Notes under the pieces: generated by a model | What the model was told of the DNA's origin: nothing | Database searches by the model: none | Seen by the model: only the letters and a program-made list of their open reading frames with translations | Position numbers and translations under genes: made by a program | Shown here: positions 12,250 to 23,790 of the stretch, piece after piece | How the letters are laid out: every line of letters begins with the position of its first letter | Position numbering within the stretch: position 1 is the first letter of the stretch | From: Camellia lanceoleosa | Lineage: Eukaryota > Streptophyta > Magnoliopsida > Ericales > Theaceae | DNA length: 64,000 nt | Assembly (NCBI GenBank): GCA_025200525.1 | Contig: CM045762.1 | Coordinates: forward strand, 1,798,001 to 1,862,000 | Direction of reading: 5' to 3'

Positions 12250-13898
12250 AGATTATGATTCTGATTTTGTATCATCCAGGAAAAGCCAATCATTCTTGGA
12301 TGCATTGGTAGAAAGTCAATTGTCAACTTAGCGTGTTTGCTCACCGGACGAGAAAGAATTGCCGTGATCTTGAAACATTTGAGATTGAAGTTGTTTTGAG
12401 AGAACAAGGTGGAACCATAGTTGCTATTTCTGAACCGACCTTGATTGAAGAAGTTAAAGTGAAACGACAATCGGATGACTTTAGAAAAGATCATCGAAGA
12501 AAGAAATTCAAAACCAGACCAGGGTTCAAATTTGACAACAATGTTTTGAAATTTCAAGATAGGTATGTGTGCCAAATGACCTTTGAATCGAAAAAGAATT
12601 TTGCAAGAAGGCCACAATTCAAAATTGTCTATTCACCCGGGAAATATGAAAATGTACCAAGATTTGAAACAGAATTTCTGGTGGCCGGGAATGAAGAAAG
12701 AAATTGCCGACTTTGTGTCTAAATGTCTTCATTGCCAACAAGTCAAAGCTGAACATCAACGACCCGCGGGCTTACTGCAACCCTTGCCCATACCAGAATG
12801 GAAATGGGAGCATATTACGATGGATTTTATCGTTGGATTACCGCGCTCCAGGAAAGGTATGGACTCTATTTGGGTTATTGTTGATAGACTGACTAAATCT
12901 GCACACTTCTTACCTGTCAAGACAATCTATAATGCAGACAAATTAGCTGTTATCTATATTGACGAAATTGTAAGACTGCATGGAGTGCCCGTATCTATTG
13001 TTTTCGGAGGATTGAAGTTTACATCGAGGTTACAGCAAAGCCTCTGTTGCATTAGAGTCTTGAATTGAAATTTGAATAGTGCCTATCATCCTCAGACAGA
13101 TGGCCAGTCAGAAAGGACCATCCAAACTCTAGAGGATCTACTGAGAATGTGTGCCCTTGATTTTCAGGGAAATTGGGAAAGTCATTTGCCGTTGGCTGAA
13201 TTCACCTACAACAACAGCTACCATTCGAGTATTGGAATGGCGCCTTTCGAGGCATTGTATGGCAGGAAATGTAGATCTCCAATTTGTTGGGCAGAAGTTG
13301 GAGATGGGCCTTTGCTTGGGCCCGAGATTGTATATGAAACGACTGAGAAAGTGAAATTGATCTGAGGCGAACACCGCCTGAGTAAGCAGAAAAAGTTATC
13401 ACGGATGTTAGAAGGCGGGATAGAGAGTTTGAAGTGGGTGATCACGTGTTTGTGAAAGTGACACCAATGAAAGGCGGACTCGTTTTGGAGTCAAAAGGCA
13501 AGTTAAGCGCCAAGATATGTCGGACCGTGTCAGTTATTGAGAAAATCAATCGTTGGCGTATCAAGTTGCGCTTCCTCCCGAAATGGAGCATATGCATAAT
13601 GTCTTCCACATTTCGATGTTGAGGACTATCTTGAGATCCGTTTGATGTGATTGAGCCTACTCGTATCGTGTTGAGTGATGACTACACTTACGAGCGGCCT
13701 ATCTGATTGTAAATCGCGGATCAAGAAATTGAGGAACAAAGAGATTAGTTAGTGAAAGTTGGCGAGAATCATGGTGGTGTGTATGCCACTTGGGAAAGGC
13801 AAGATGACATGGCGAAAAGATATCCTGATTTGTTCCCGATGAATCCTGTTTTCTTCCAGACTGAAGGTAACTCGAGTTTAGAGGACTAAACTCCTTAT
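12250..13898 (+). pseudogene. Element B integrase and C-terminal region, heavily scrambled
   Basis: The integrase zinc-binding region and core are recognisable at 12583-13068 and 13072-13365. The first catalytic Asp (MDFIVGLP) is present. The block holding the second Asp (SDRDPKF in element A) is replaced near 13001-13010. The Glu of the GQSER block is kept. After 13365 the frame breaks several times; the 13434-13905 stretch is recognisable only piecemeal as the C-terminal domain and chromodomain region. Comparison with A suggests many small indels at CAG/CTG sites. Confidence 0.82.
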
Positions 13899-13911
13899 AA
13901 GGAGGGGAGAC
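13899..13911 (+). other. Polypurine tract of element B
   Basis: AAGGAGGGGAGAC lies directly before the 3' LTR and would prime plus-strand DNA synthesis. Element A has nearly the same tract. Confidence 0.88.
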
Positions 13912-16293
13912 TGTAACAACCCTCGTTTTAATTACCGATTAACGATTGAATTAGCTCTTGATCAGCGATAAAGCGGCGATTATGGTGATAAGTGAATGAA
14001 TGAGATACCGAACTACGATTGAAATCGGCTGAAATTGAATGAGTTTATTTATTGAATCACATATTGCATCTGTTTGATTGAATGACTATCTGCTTAAATT
14101 CATATGTTTAAAGCTTGCTAATTGAAGGCCTTATCGTGATGATTTAGAAACCGTTTGATGTTTTGGGATCGGTAGAATATTTGTGATTTAATGGTATATT
14201 TATCGAAAATTTATTTGGAATGATTAAACTAGATTAATTTAAGCCAATTGAAAAGTTAGGCTTAATTACGAAATTGCCACCTATAGTGGACACTTGTTTA
14301 TTGTTTTGCAAGAGCCTTAGTACACTTCAACAACACTTTGATCAGCCATTTTCTCACACCTAGCCGACCTTAGAGGGAGGGAGTAGGAGAGATAGAGTAA
14401 TTCTTCTCATTTTGCTTGGTATTGCTTGGAAATTGAAGGATTTGTGGCATAGATTGCATAGTTGAGCTTGTTCATCTTGCATTCAAGACTTAGTAAGGTA
14501 ATTGGGCCTCTCATTGTTGTCCTTAAGGTTTATTCTTGCATGCTCCATGTTTAATTAGAGAGCTAAGACATGAAATTGTCCATAATTGTTGAGTTAGAGC
14601 TCCATTCATGCATGCATGTGTATATTGATGAGTTTGAGTGGAATTCATGCTAGAATTGGGCATGCATGTTCATAATCATGGTTAAGTCCATATTTTCACT
14701 TTGTTTTCCAACCATTGAGCTCATGGGAGCAAGATTTGAAGCTTGAATTTGGTTTGAAACCCATGCATTGCATGTTTGGAAAGTGTTCTTGAAAATGGAT
14801 TTGAAAATGGCTTTAATTGACCAACCCTTGGCCCTTGTATGTGCAAATTAGCTTTTGAAACTTGTTATACATTGAGTTTAAGTGTATTTTCCAGAATTTG
14901 GGGCCAAGAGGTTGAGTTTTGGATGGTTGAATGCTTGGTTCGAACTTGGGAGACAAATCTGGAAATTCAGTTGGCTTCGCTTCAGCGAAGGATTCCTCGC
15001 TCGAGCGAGCCCTTTGGTTTTGCAATCTCGCTCGAGCGAGCATCGAGCGTGGTATCGCGCGTAAAAATCGAGCAACCAGTACTTTTACTGTTTCATCAGA
15101 CCGCTCGAGCGAAGGATTGTTCGCTCGAGCGAAGCCTTCGATTTTGGGAGCTCGCTCGAGCGAAGGAAGTCTTGCTCGAGCGAGGTGCCTATTTCCAGCA
15201 ATTTTTGAAAAATGCCTTCCAACTGTAATTTTGCATCCTCATCCCATCCTAGGCATTCTTAGGCCTAGTTTAAGGCATCTTAATGAGGATTTAGACATAG
15301 AACCACACCGAGGAAATTTAGGGATTTAATTATCATCCTTTCCAACTGTAAACTTAGTGTGTGTTCTATTTGCTAACTGTTTAGGGTTGGCTCACGGGGA
15401 CGCGCTCTAGCTCTTGATAGCCCAATCATGTGAGTAACAGTTATTGTAACGATATGTTCAAAATGGGTATATTTTGAATCTTGGTCGAACTTTATTGAAG
15501 TGATATTGTTTATTGAATGAATGTATGTCCTGTATTTCGAACTGTATTGTGGCATCCTTAGCACCCACTGTGATTGACTATTACAGAGCTCTGTCGGTTT
15601 CCTTGTGAAACCATATTGTTTATCGATTGATGGCCATAATTATTGTTGGGTCTATCAAGGCCTGGTCCTTTTGGACCTACTGTTTATAGGCTAATGGATG
15701 TACCACATATGACTGATTGATTGAAATACTGATTGACTGAAATACTGAAAGATTGAATTACTGTATAATGAATTGATTTCATTACTGTAAGGACATTCAT
15801 TCATAACCTCTTTACACATTATGTTATTCATTGGGCTTTAGCTCACTGTTTATATATATATGTAGGTTCTCGGCTGACGAGCTAAGAGCTAGGCGTGGGT
15901 CGATCCCGATTTTGTCGGCCGACTGTGTGCCTCACAGCGAGGTTCCTAGTTGCCATGCTATGGCTTGGGGTGCTTTTGTTTCCCCCACCTGTCTCTCTAC
16001 TGTTTTGTATTACCGTATAGGCATCTCTTGTACTGCGTCTTTATACATGGGCCTTGATCCTGTCTTGAATGTTTGTAAATGAATGTATAAATGTCTGATT
16101 ACGAAGTGTATGAATGCATAAAATGTTTTTGGCATCTGATTTCCATTTCAATGGACACTAGTTATTTCTTGTATTGGCTTCCGCCGAATACATACTCTGT
16201 TTAAGCTTTTTCTTATTGATGGGCCTTGGTAATCTCGAATTCTTGGCGATTCTGATTGCTAAACCCATAAAAGTAGGGTTTGGAGTCGTGACA
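13912..16293 (+). repeat. 3' LTR of element B
   Basis: It begins TGTAACAACCCTCG and ends GTCGTGACA, followed by the CCAAT target copy. It matches 6833-9215 but with clustered scrambles at 13950-14050, 14120-14145, 15860-15925, 16015-16075 and 16225-16285. It carries the palindromes at 14996-15009, 15027-15040, 15103-15112, 15121-15132, 15151-15163 and about 15172-15184. Confidence 0.94.
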
Positions 16294-17890
16294 CCAATCA
16301 TTCTTGGATGCACTTAGTTGGAAAAGTATGGGAACTTTAGCGACTTTGATTACAGGGCAAGAAGAATTAGTAGATGAAATGGCTAAAATGGAAGAGGACC
16401 TTGTATTACAGAGACAAGAAATTTTAATGGCAGCAGTAAGGGCCCAACCAACCTTGATTGAGGAAATTAAATTGCATCAGATGGAAGATGATACTTTAAG
16501 GAAGGTACGTGATGAATTGGGCACTAAACCAAGGCCGGGGTTCAGCCTGGTAGATATGGTACTCAAGTTTCAAAACCGAATATGTATCCCCAATGTGTTG
16601 AACCTTAAACAAAAGTTGATGGAAGAAGCACATACTTTAAGATTTTCAATACATCCAGGGAGTACCAAAATGTACCGAGATTTGAAACAAAATTTTTGGT
16701 GGTCGGGTATGAAGAAAGAGATTGCGGAGTTCGTCTCTAAATGTTTGCAATGCTAGCAGGTAAAGGCGGAGTATCAGAGGTCAGCAGGTTTGCTACAGCC
16801 CCTTCCAATCCCAGAATGGAAATGGGAACATTTGACCATGGATTTCGTTGTGGGGTTACCACGGACTCCTCGAGGCATGAATTCAATATGGGTCATTGTG
16901 GATCGGTTGACTAAGTCTGCTCATTTCTTACCTGTGAAGACTCAGTATAATGCTAACAAGTTGGCAGAAATATATGTGAATGAAATTGTAAAGCTACATG
17001 GTGTACTGGTTTCAATTGTATCAGATAGGGATCCGAAGTTTGTTTCCAGATTCTGGCAGAGTTTACAAAAAGCTATGGGTACGGAGTTAAAGTTCAGTAC
17101 AACTTTCCACCCTCAGACTGACGGTCAATCCGAGAGAATGATATAAACTCTAGAAGACATGCTCCAGATGTGCGTGCTAGATTTTCAAGAAAGCTGGGAA
17201 ACTCATCTACCATTGATAGAATTCGCATACAACAACAGCTACCATTCAAGTATCGAAATGGCACCCTATGAAGCTCTATATGGAAGACCGTGTCGTTCTC
17301 CCTTGTGTTGGGCTGAGGTTGAAGAGAAATCCTTACTCGGGCCTGAAATTGTTCAGTTAACCATTGAAAAGATTAAAGTTATTCGGGAAAGACTGAAAAC
17401 TGCTCAAAGTAGACAGAAGAGTTATGCAGACAACCGACGGAGGGACTTGGAATTTAAAGTGGATGATCATGTTTTTGTAAAGGTCACCCCGATGAAAGGC
17501 CACCCAAGGTTCGGAAGAAGGGGTAAATTGACGCCCCGTTATATTGGTCCTTTCCAAATTCTGGAAAAAGTAGGTCCAGTAGCTTACCGGGTTGCTCTTC
17601 CGCCAAATATGAGTCAAGTCCATAACGTATTCCATGTTTCCATGCTTCGCGGATATCTTCCGGATCCGTCACACGTCATTGACTACCATGAAATTGAGTT
17701 GGATGACAGGTTAAAGTATGAGGAAAAACCAATCCGCGTTTTGGATTGGCAAGTGAAACAATTGCGACACCGAGAAATTCCAATGGTAAAGGTAGAATGG
17801 TAAGAACATTATGGAACCGACGCAACTTGGGAAAGAGATGAGGAAATGCAACGTTAGTATCCACATTTGTTTTTACCCTAAGGTAACACA
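16294..17890 (+). pseudogene. Element A integrase and chromodomain-like tail, second part of pol
   Basis: This is the continuation of the pol gene split by element B. It starts at the RNase H-integrase linker (DALS-type motif at 16307). It then has the HHCC zinc-binding region, with a TAG at 16754-16756 right after the CXXC pair. The core follows, with the three acidic residues in place: the MDFVVGLP Asp, Asp 17024-17026 and Glu 17132-17134, the last two spaced DX35E. A TAA at 17144-17146 interrupts it. From 17159 it is open to 17803 through the C-terminal barrel, then a short chromodomain-like end with two more stops. Both core stops fit C-to-T changes of glutamine codons. Confidence 0.9.
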
Positions 17891-17912
17891 AGTTTCAGGG
17901 ACCAAACATTTT

Positions 17913-17925
17913 AAGGAGGGGAGAG
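17913..17925 (+). other. Polypurine tract of element A
   Basis: AAGGAGGGGAGAG lies directly before the 3' LTR start at 17926. Confidence 0.88.
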
Positions 17926-20248
17926 TGTAATAACTCGACCCTCGTGCAAGTTTCCTGATATATTTTTAGTCCTTGTTTTATGCTTTTGAATGCTTATCGT
18001 GGAATTCTATGAGAAATTATGGCTAAGTAAGTGAACTCCATGTTTAAAGCATGTTTAAGGGAGTTTATCTGTTTAACAAGACAAGTATCTGTCACATTAG
18101 AACGTTTGAATCAAGAATTGGAAGCCTTAGTGGCTTAATTATCCGAAATTGATTTCATATATGTAATCAGCATAATTCTTAAGTAATATTAAGCATTTCG
18201 GGGAAATTTCAATTTAGGATGATTAAACGATTGATTTTTTTTTTTTTGGTCCTATTCATGCCTTATAGGTGTAAGTTCTATATATGCTCCCTAATCCCTT
18301 GATTTAAGAAGTTCTACCTCAAATATCTCTGGAGAGTATAGTAAGAATAGAGAGAAGTGAGTGGGGAGTTCCAACAAAGGCTAAAGATTGAATAATCTAG
18401 AGGGAATTTGGGAGATCTTAACTCAAGGTAAGTTTGTCTATCTTTTATAACTCCTCTCTTGAATTTGAGGGTGATTCACCCATGATAATTGAACTTAGAG
18501 TGTAATTGGATCATGTTTTATCAATTGGATGAGTTTGAACTAAGTTGCTTATATGTGTTTTGGAGAAACTAGCTTTGATTTCTTACCTTCTCATGAAGGT
18601 CATGAAGAACTTACATAATATATATATATATATATATATGTGATGTTATATGTGATGTTGATGCAAAAAGAAAACTAAGATGTGTTGAAGAATTCAAGAG
18701 CTTGTTATACCTAGATTAAAGTATGTATTTGAAGCTTTTATTAATTGAGTTTTAGGCTATGAAATTACCAATTAAACATGCTAGTTTGAGCTTTGTGAAA
18801 GTGTCCCACAAAAATGAGATTTTGAAGCAAATTTCGAGCCGAATAGGGAATCGCCGACGTCTTGAGTCATCACCACGTCACGACAAATGCTGAAATTTTT
18901 GGTTTTGATTCTGCTTAAAAGGCACGTCTTGGGGGCATTACGTCGGGGAGAGATTTGCCGCGTCACGAGGCTCACGCACGTCGCGTCCCACATCTTGAAA
19001 AATCTGGATCGCTCCGTTTTGCGTGTAGAACCCTCTAATATTGCCGGAATGTGTATTTGATGTCTTTTTGATATGTATTAATTCATTCGAAATGAAGCGA
19101 AACAGAATGTAATTTGATATATAAAAAAAAAAAACTAAAGTGTAAGTTTTGAATGTGTGCAGGGCACACTACGGGCGGAACAAGCACGTCATCCCAACAC
19201 TGTGAGTAGTTGTACCGTTATATGCCTCAAAAGTAGCTAATGCTTGACATAAGTGTTATGTTTATGCATGATATACAACTATGCTATGTTCCAAGTATGT
19301 AAATATGTAAGAAAGAAATGTGAAAAACGTTCATTCAAGAAGACTCTGAAACCAAGTTACTCTGTTATTGTAATATGAAACAAAGTGCTATACGGAACTA
19401 AGTGCTACAATGTGAGCCACCTCTAGAGTCCGTATGAGACACCTCTTGAGTTCATACACGCATGTTCAAGGGCTTAGTGCCACATGATTCAAGGGCTTAA
19501 TGCCAACTTATTCAAGGGCCTCGTGCCACCATGTTCAAGGGCTTAACGCCACCATGTTTAAGGGCCTTGTGCCACCACGTATAAGGGCTCACAGCCATCA
19601 TGTTTCAAGAAATCATGTTGCAAACCACGATGTTCGAAAATGGGCTAAGGCCGTCATGAAGTTAATACGGATTCAGACCACCTATATATGCACCGTTTAT
19701 GCTCTATTGTATTATATTTCAAGTCAAGCACTGTCTTATTTATGTATTACTATTCACTGAGCTTTACTCACTCTGTATTATGTCTGTTTCTGTAGGTAAC
19801 CAACCGAGTGGTCAATCCTAGCCACGACACCCGTTCTCTTTTGTCAACTTTCATGGGTCCAGGCACTACTTGAAGCCATTTATTTTTGTAGAGTTTGTTA
19901 AATGTTGGCTTATTTATGGTTACCCAATTAAGGTTGATGTATAGAATTTCATGACTTTTGTATACGCCCACTTATAGAGCTGGGACTGTATATGTATATG
20001 CATATGTATGTGTATAACCGATGATCCGGAGTATAATTTAGAACTTTATCTAGCTTCTATGATATATGTGATGCATGTGTTATATAAGATCCTGACATGT
20101 AGAAGTAGCTCAATGGAATTTGTTTTGTGTTATTACTTTCCTATTAATGCTTCCGACAAGGCCCCGTATGTTATATACAATAGGTTAAAGGTTCGTTATC
20201 CAAACGGGTCATGCCCAAACTTTTAGGGGCGGGTTTGAGGACGTGACA
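17926..20248 (+). repeat. 3' LTR of element A
   Basis: It is the partner of 1438-3739, beginning TGTAATAACTCG and ending GACGTGACA, followed by the ATTTT target copy at 20249-20253. It includes the 23-24 bp minisatellite at about 19462-19610. The two LTRs are nearly identical outside 18836-19000. Confidence 0.95.
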
Positions 20249-21059
20249 ATTTTTTTCCCAGCATTATGTTGCCGTCCAATTAGATGATAACAAGAAATTA
20301 ATTTGGAAAACTTGTGAAGTGTCTGTTCAGTGCATTGTTATACAAATGAGATTACTCTAGTGTTATGTTGCCAAATTACAATAGAGTTGTCTAGGCCCCG
20401 TCACTATACATTGAAAGATGGGATTTTTATTGATAAATCCATCTTAGAGTTGTTATAACCCATTAAGTCCACAAAGGAATATTATAACCTGATTAGTCCC
20501 ATATACTTTTCTTTTTATTCCATAAAGTCCATTTTTCTAATTTTATATTTTTACATGGACTATTATACTTTTATATATGTATACACTGTGTTAATACATA
20601 ACACGTTCATGTGATTTCGTGATTCAGTTTTGTCAGTTTCTATCATTCTAATTCAAATGGATATGTTTCTATCTTGCAGGCTATCGCTCTATCGTTCTAA
20701 GGCCTTGAGGTGCTAGGGTTTCATTGTTGCTGTTGTAGTCTGGTTCGGTGATTTTCAAGTGAAGACGACGAATTTGAAGATGTTTGGTTCTCACATTTTC
20801 TGGAGTATAACTACTTCAAAGCAGTTGTTTTCAAGTTTCTGGACGATTGTAAGATTGCATGATTAAGGTTAGTATCATTTTGGTTATGAATATATGTTCA
20901 CTTTATGTTTTGATTTGTAGGATGGATCAGATGCTCTGTTTTTTTATTGATATGGATCGGATGCTCTGTTTTTTCAATTACATGCATCATACGTGGTCCT
21001 GTGAAGGGGAGGTCATTCAGATTATGTGAAGAATGTTATAATATTCCTTTTACTTTGAT

Positions 21060-21800
21060 GTATCCATAATGAGGCTCTGTGTGAGTGATATAATTCAGAG
21101 CATGTAAAATAATGTTAATGTTTACATCATGTTAGTATTATGTGAAGAATGTGAATTTTTGCATTTTACTTTGATGTTTGCTTAATGAGGCTTTGTGTGA
21201 GTGATATAATTCAGAATATATGGATCAATGTGAATGTTTACATCGTGGTCCTGTGGAGGGGAGGTCATCAGATTTGTGATGAATGTGGATCTTCTATAAT
21301 TCAGAGTATGTGGAACAATGTGAATGTTTACATCATGTTAGTATTACTTGAAAAATGTGGATTTTTGCATTTTACTTTGATGTTTACTTAATGAGGCTCT
21401 GTGTGAGTGATATAATTCGGAGTATATGGATCAATGTGAAAGTTTACATCGTGGTCCTGTGGAGGGGAGGTCATCAGATTAGTGATGAATGTGGATCTTC
21501 TATAATTCAGAGTATGTGGAACAATGTGAATGTTTACATCATGTTAGTATTACGTGAAGAATGTGGATGTTTGCATTTTACTTTGATGTTTACTTAATGA
21601 GGCTTTGTGTGGGTGATATAATTCAGAGCATATGTGTCAATGTAAATGTTTACATCGTGTTAATATTATGTGAAGAATGTGGATGTTCTCACTTTACTTT
21701 GATATTTGCTTAATGAGGCTTTGTGTGGGTGATATAATTCAGAGTATATGTATCAATGTGAATATTCACATCCTATTAATGTGAATTATGGATTTAACAC
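21060..21800 (+). repeat. Tandem array of long units with palindromes
   Basis: Related units repeat through this zone. Each has an ATGAGGCTYTGTGTGRGTGA segment, an ATTCAGAGTATRTGG segment and an AATGTGAATGTTTACATC palindrome. Spacing varies between about 85 and 215 bp. Short frames open by chance across the units and are not supported as genes. Confidence 0.75.
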
Positions 21801-22124
21801 TTGAACTGTATACGTATTCATCTAATTTTTTGCACAATGTGAATTTTCATATCGGTTTAGATTATTGTTAGTTGTTGTATTGTTGTGTTTTTACAGGAGA
21901 TGGATCCCTTAATGATGTTGGTGTGTACATATGGTTGCAATACCACTGTAATGTAAATGTTTACATCACTGATGTCAACTTCCACACCATTGCCCAGTAA
22001 TGTGAACATTCACATCAGAGTGGGCAGACCCTGTAAATGTTCATATTAAACATAGAATAAGTTTTATGAGATTTACCATTAACAACATCACACATTTGGT
22101 GACTCGTCCTGATTTTCCACAGTT

Positions 22125-22500
22125 TTAGCCCAATGAACCCATTAGGGTTGCCCGGATGCTCTCAGCCCAATCATACTCGATCATCTTGTCTAATGGGTCC
22201 ATGTATGAGTAGAAAGCCCATCCAATTGTTTCTCCCGATGTAGAAAAGAATAACTTGACGCATGCATACATGCAAACTAATCTTGCGACCTCTTCATTGT
22301 CTTGTTTCTTTGTGCCCTTCAATACTTCGCTCAGAATTTCTCGTATTTTGCAGCACTTAACCGACTAACATCCTTGCACATTTGGTGTATGATGCCGGTT
22401 GTTGGTTTTGCATTGTAAAAGAGGTCCATCAACTTGGTGCCGCAGTCCACCCCAAAAATCAGTGATACGTCACTTCTAAAAATCTAGATGTTCATATCCC
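22125..22500 (-). pseudogene. Degenerate transposon-associated coding remnant
   Basis: On the minus strand, from about 22500 down to 22125, broken frames resemble the N-terminal region of large transposon-carried plant proteins. One piece has the FYIGDMN...FRSDVSLIFG style seen in DUF1985 or plant-mobile-domain proteins of Ulp1-carrying Mutator-like elements. The last piece is an open stretch of 65 codons (22322-22125) with a tryptophan/aspartate-rich helix-like segment. Stops and a frame change separate the pieces. Family assignment is from sequence style only. Confidence 0.35.
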
Positions 22501-22899
22501 CAATGTAGAACCTCCCACTAGATGGCTTGAATGTCTGTACTATACGTATAATGACATCATCATATTTCATGCAGTGGTTGAGTCGACTTCATTACTGATC
22601 AAGCAATCAAATAATGGCCAAAATGGTGTTTTTCTAAGGCACTTTAATTGGCCACTTGTAAATTTTGTATCCTTTAACAGTTTGACCAATCCAGTTATAT
22701 TTGACCGGTAGTTAATTTTTTTCATGTTCACTTCTTCAGGAACAGCTGTTTGATCAGGTTTGGCTTTGGCACGGGATTCCCCTCACTTTCGCTTGCCATC
22801 AAATCTATGGAGAAGACCTGGGTGTTCAAATAAGAACATATAATTGGCTGAAAAACAGAGGATAGAACCAAAAGTACCAAACAACATTCAACAATTAGC

Positions 22900-23790
22900 A
22901 TTGACAGTAATGTGAATATTCACATCATTGTACACTGATGTGAATGTGCACATCAGTGTATACTAATGTTAGTTTACCCAGTATAGTAATGTGAATGTTC
23001 ACATCATCTATGTTTGCAAAATCAATTCCGAAAACAACACCAGTTACAGGGCAATGTAAATGTTTACATGGGTGATCACATTATATTATAATTTGCTAAA
23101 AATCAAAGGGTGGAACCAACAAGACAAACAACACCTAAGAACACAAACAAGTTGACATTGATGTCAGAATGTGAATATTTACATCATATTCCATCACATT
23201 GTTGGGTGAAGTTTGGGGGTTCTGTGGACATTAACAATCAACAATATCAACAGTGACAGTAATGTAAACATTCACATGATGTGAATGTTCACATCAGTGT
23301 CTACTACTGTAAGTTTACCCAGTAATCAACACTAATGTGAATGTTCGCATCATCTATGTTTACAAAATAAATTCCAAAAACAACAATAGTTACAGGGCAA
23401 TGTAAATGTTTACATGGGTGATCACATTATGCTATAATTTGCTAAAAATCAAAGGGTGGAATCAATAGCACCAAACAACACCCAACAACACAAACAAGTC
23501 TGACATTGATGTCACAATGTGAATATTTACATCATATTCCATCACATTATTGAGTGAAGTTTGGGGGTTCTGTGGACATCAACAATCAACAATATCAACA
23601 GTGACAGTAATATGAACATTCACATCATTATACACTGATGTGAATATTCACATCAGTGTCTACTAATATAAGTTTACCCAGTAATCAACACTAATGTGAA
23701 TATTCACATCATCTATGTTTACAAAATCAATTCCGAAAACATCTATGTTTACAAATTCAAATCCCAAAACCAGAAGGTGGATGTATACAT
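22900..23790. repeat. Direct repeats of about 350 bp carrying paired palindromes
   Basis: A block that includes CAATGTAAATGTTTACATGG, GTGATCACATTAT and TTGCTAAAAATCAAAGGGTGG appears at about 23050 and again at about 23395, with more partial copies around it. Each block holds several TGTGAAYRTTCACA palindromes, often as close pairs (for example 22913-22953 and 23265-23300). Confidence 0.75.

Larger units (their letters stand above)
6833..16293 (+). mobile_element. Element B: second Tekay-like chromovirus nested in element A pol
   Basis: This LTR retrotransposon of 9.46 kb has LTRs of about 2.38 kb starting TGTAACAACCCTCG and ending GTGACA. It is flanked by perfect CCAAT copies (6828-6832 and 16294-16298). 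Primer-binding site, gag, protease, RT, RNase H, integrase and polypurine tract appear in order and in the same orientation as A. It belongs to the same broad lineage as A but to a different family, since the LTRs are unrelated. B must be younger than A because it sits inside A's coding region. The 3' half, from about 12200 to 16293, is much more scrambled than the 5' half. Confidence 0.93.
1438..20248 (+). mobile_element. Element A: Tekay-like Ty3/gypsy chromovirus, interrupted by element B
   Basis: This is a complete LTR retrotransposon of 18.8 kb, about 9.4 kb without the nested element B. It has two 2.3-kb LTRs starting TGTAATAACTCGACCC and ending GTGACA, flanked by identical ATTTT (1433-1437 and 20249-20253). 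It carries a tRNA-iMet primer-binding site, gag with a CCHC knuckle, protease, reverse transcriptase, RNase H, integrase and a C-terminal chromodomain-like tail, then a polypurine tract. Domain order and sequence style fit the Tekay (Del) chromovirus clade. Pol is cut at 6832/16294 by element B. Stops and lost catalytic residues make A non-autonomous now. Confidence 0.93.
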
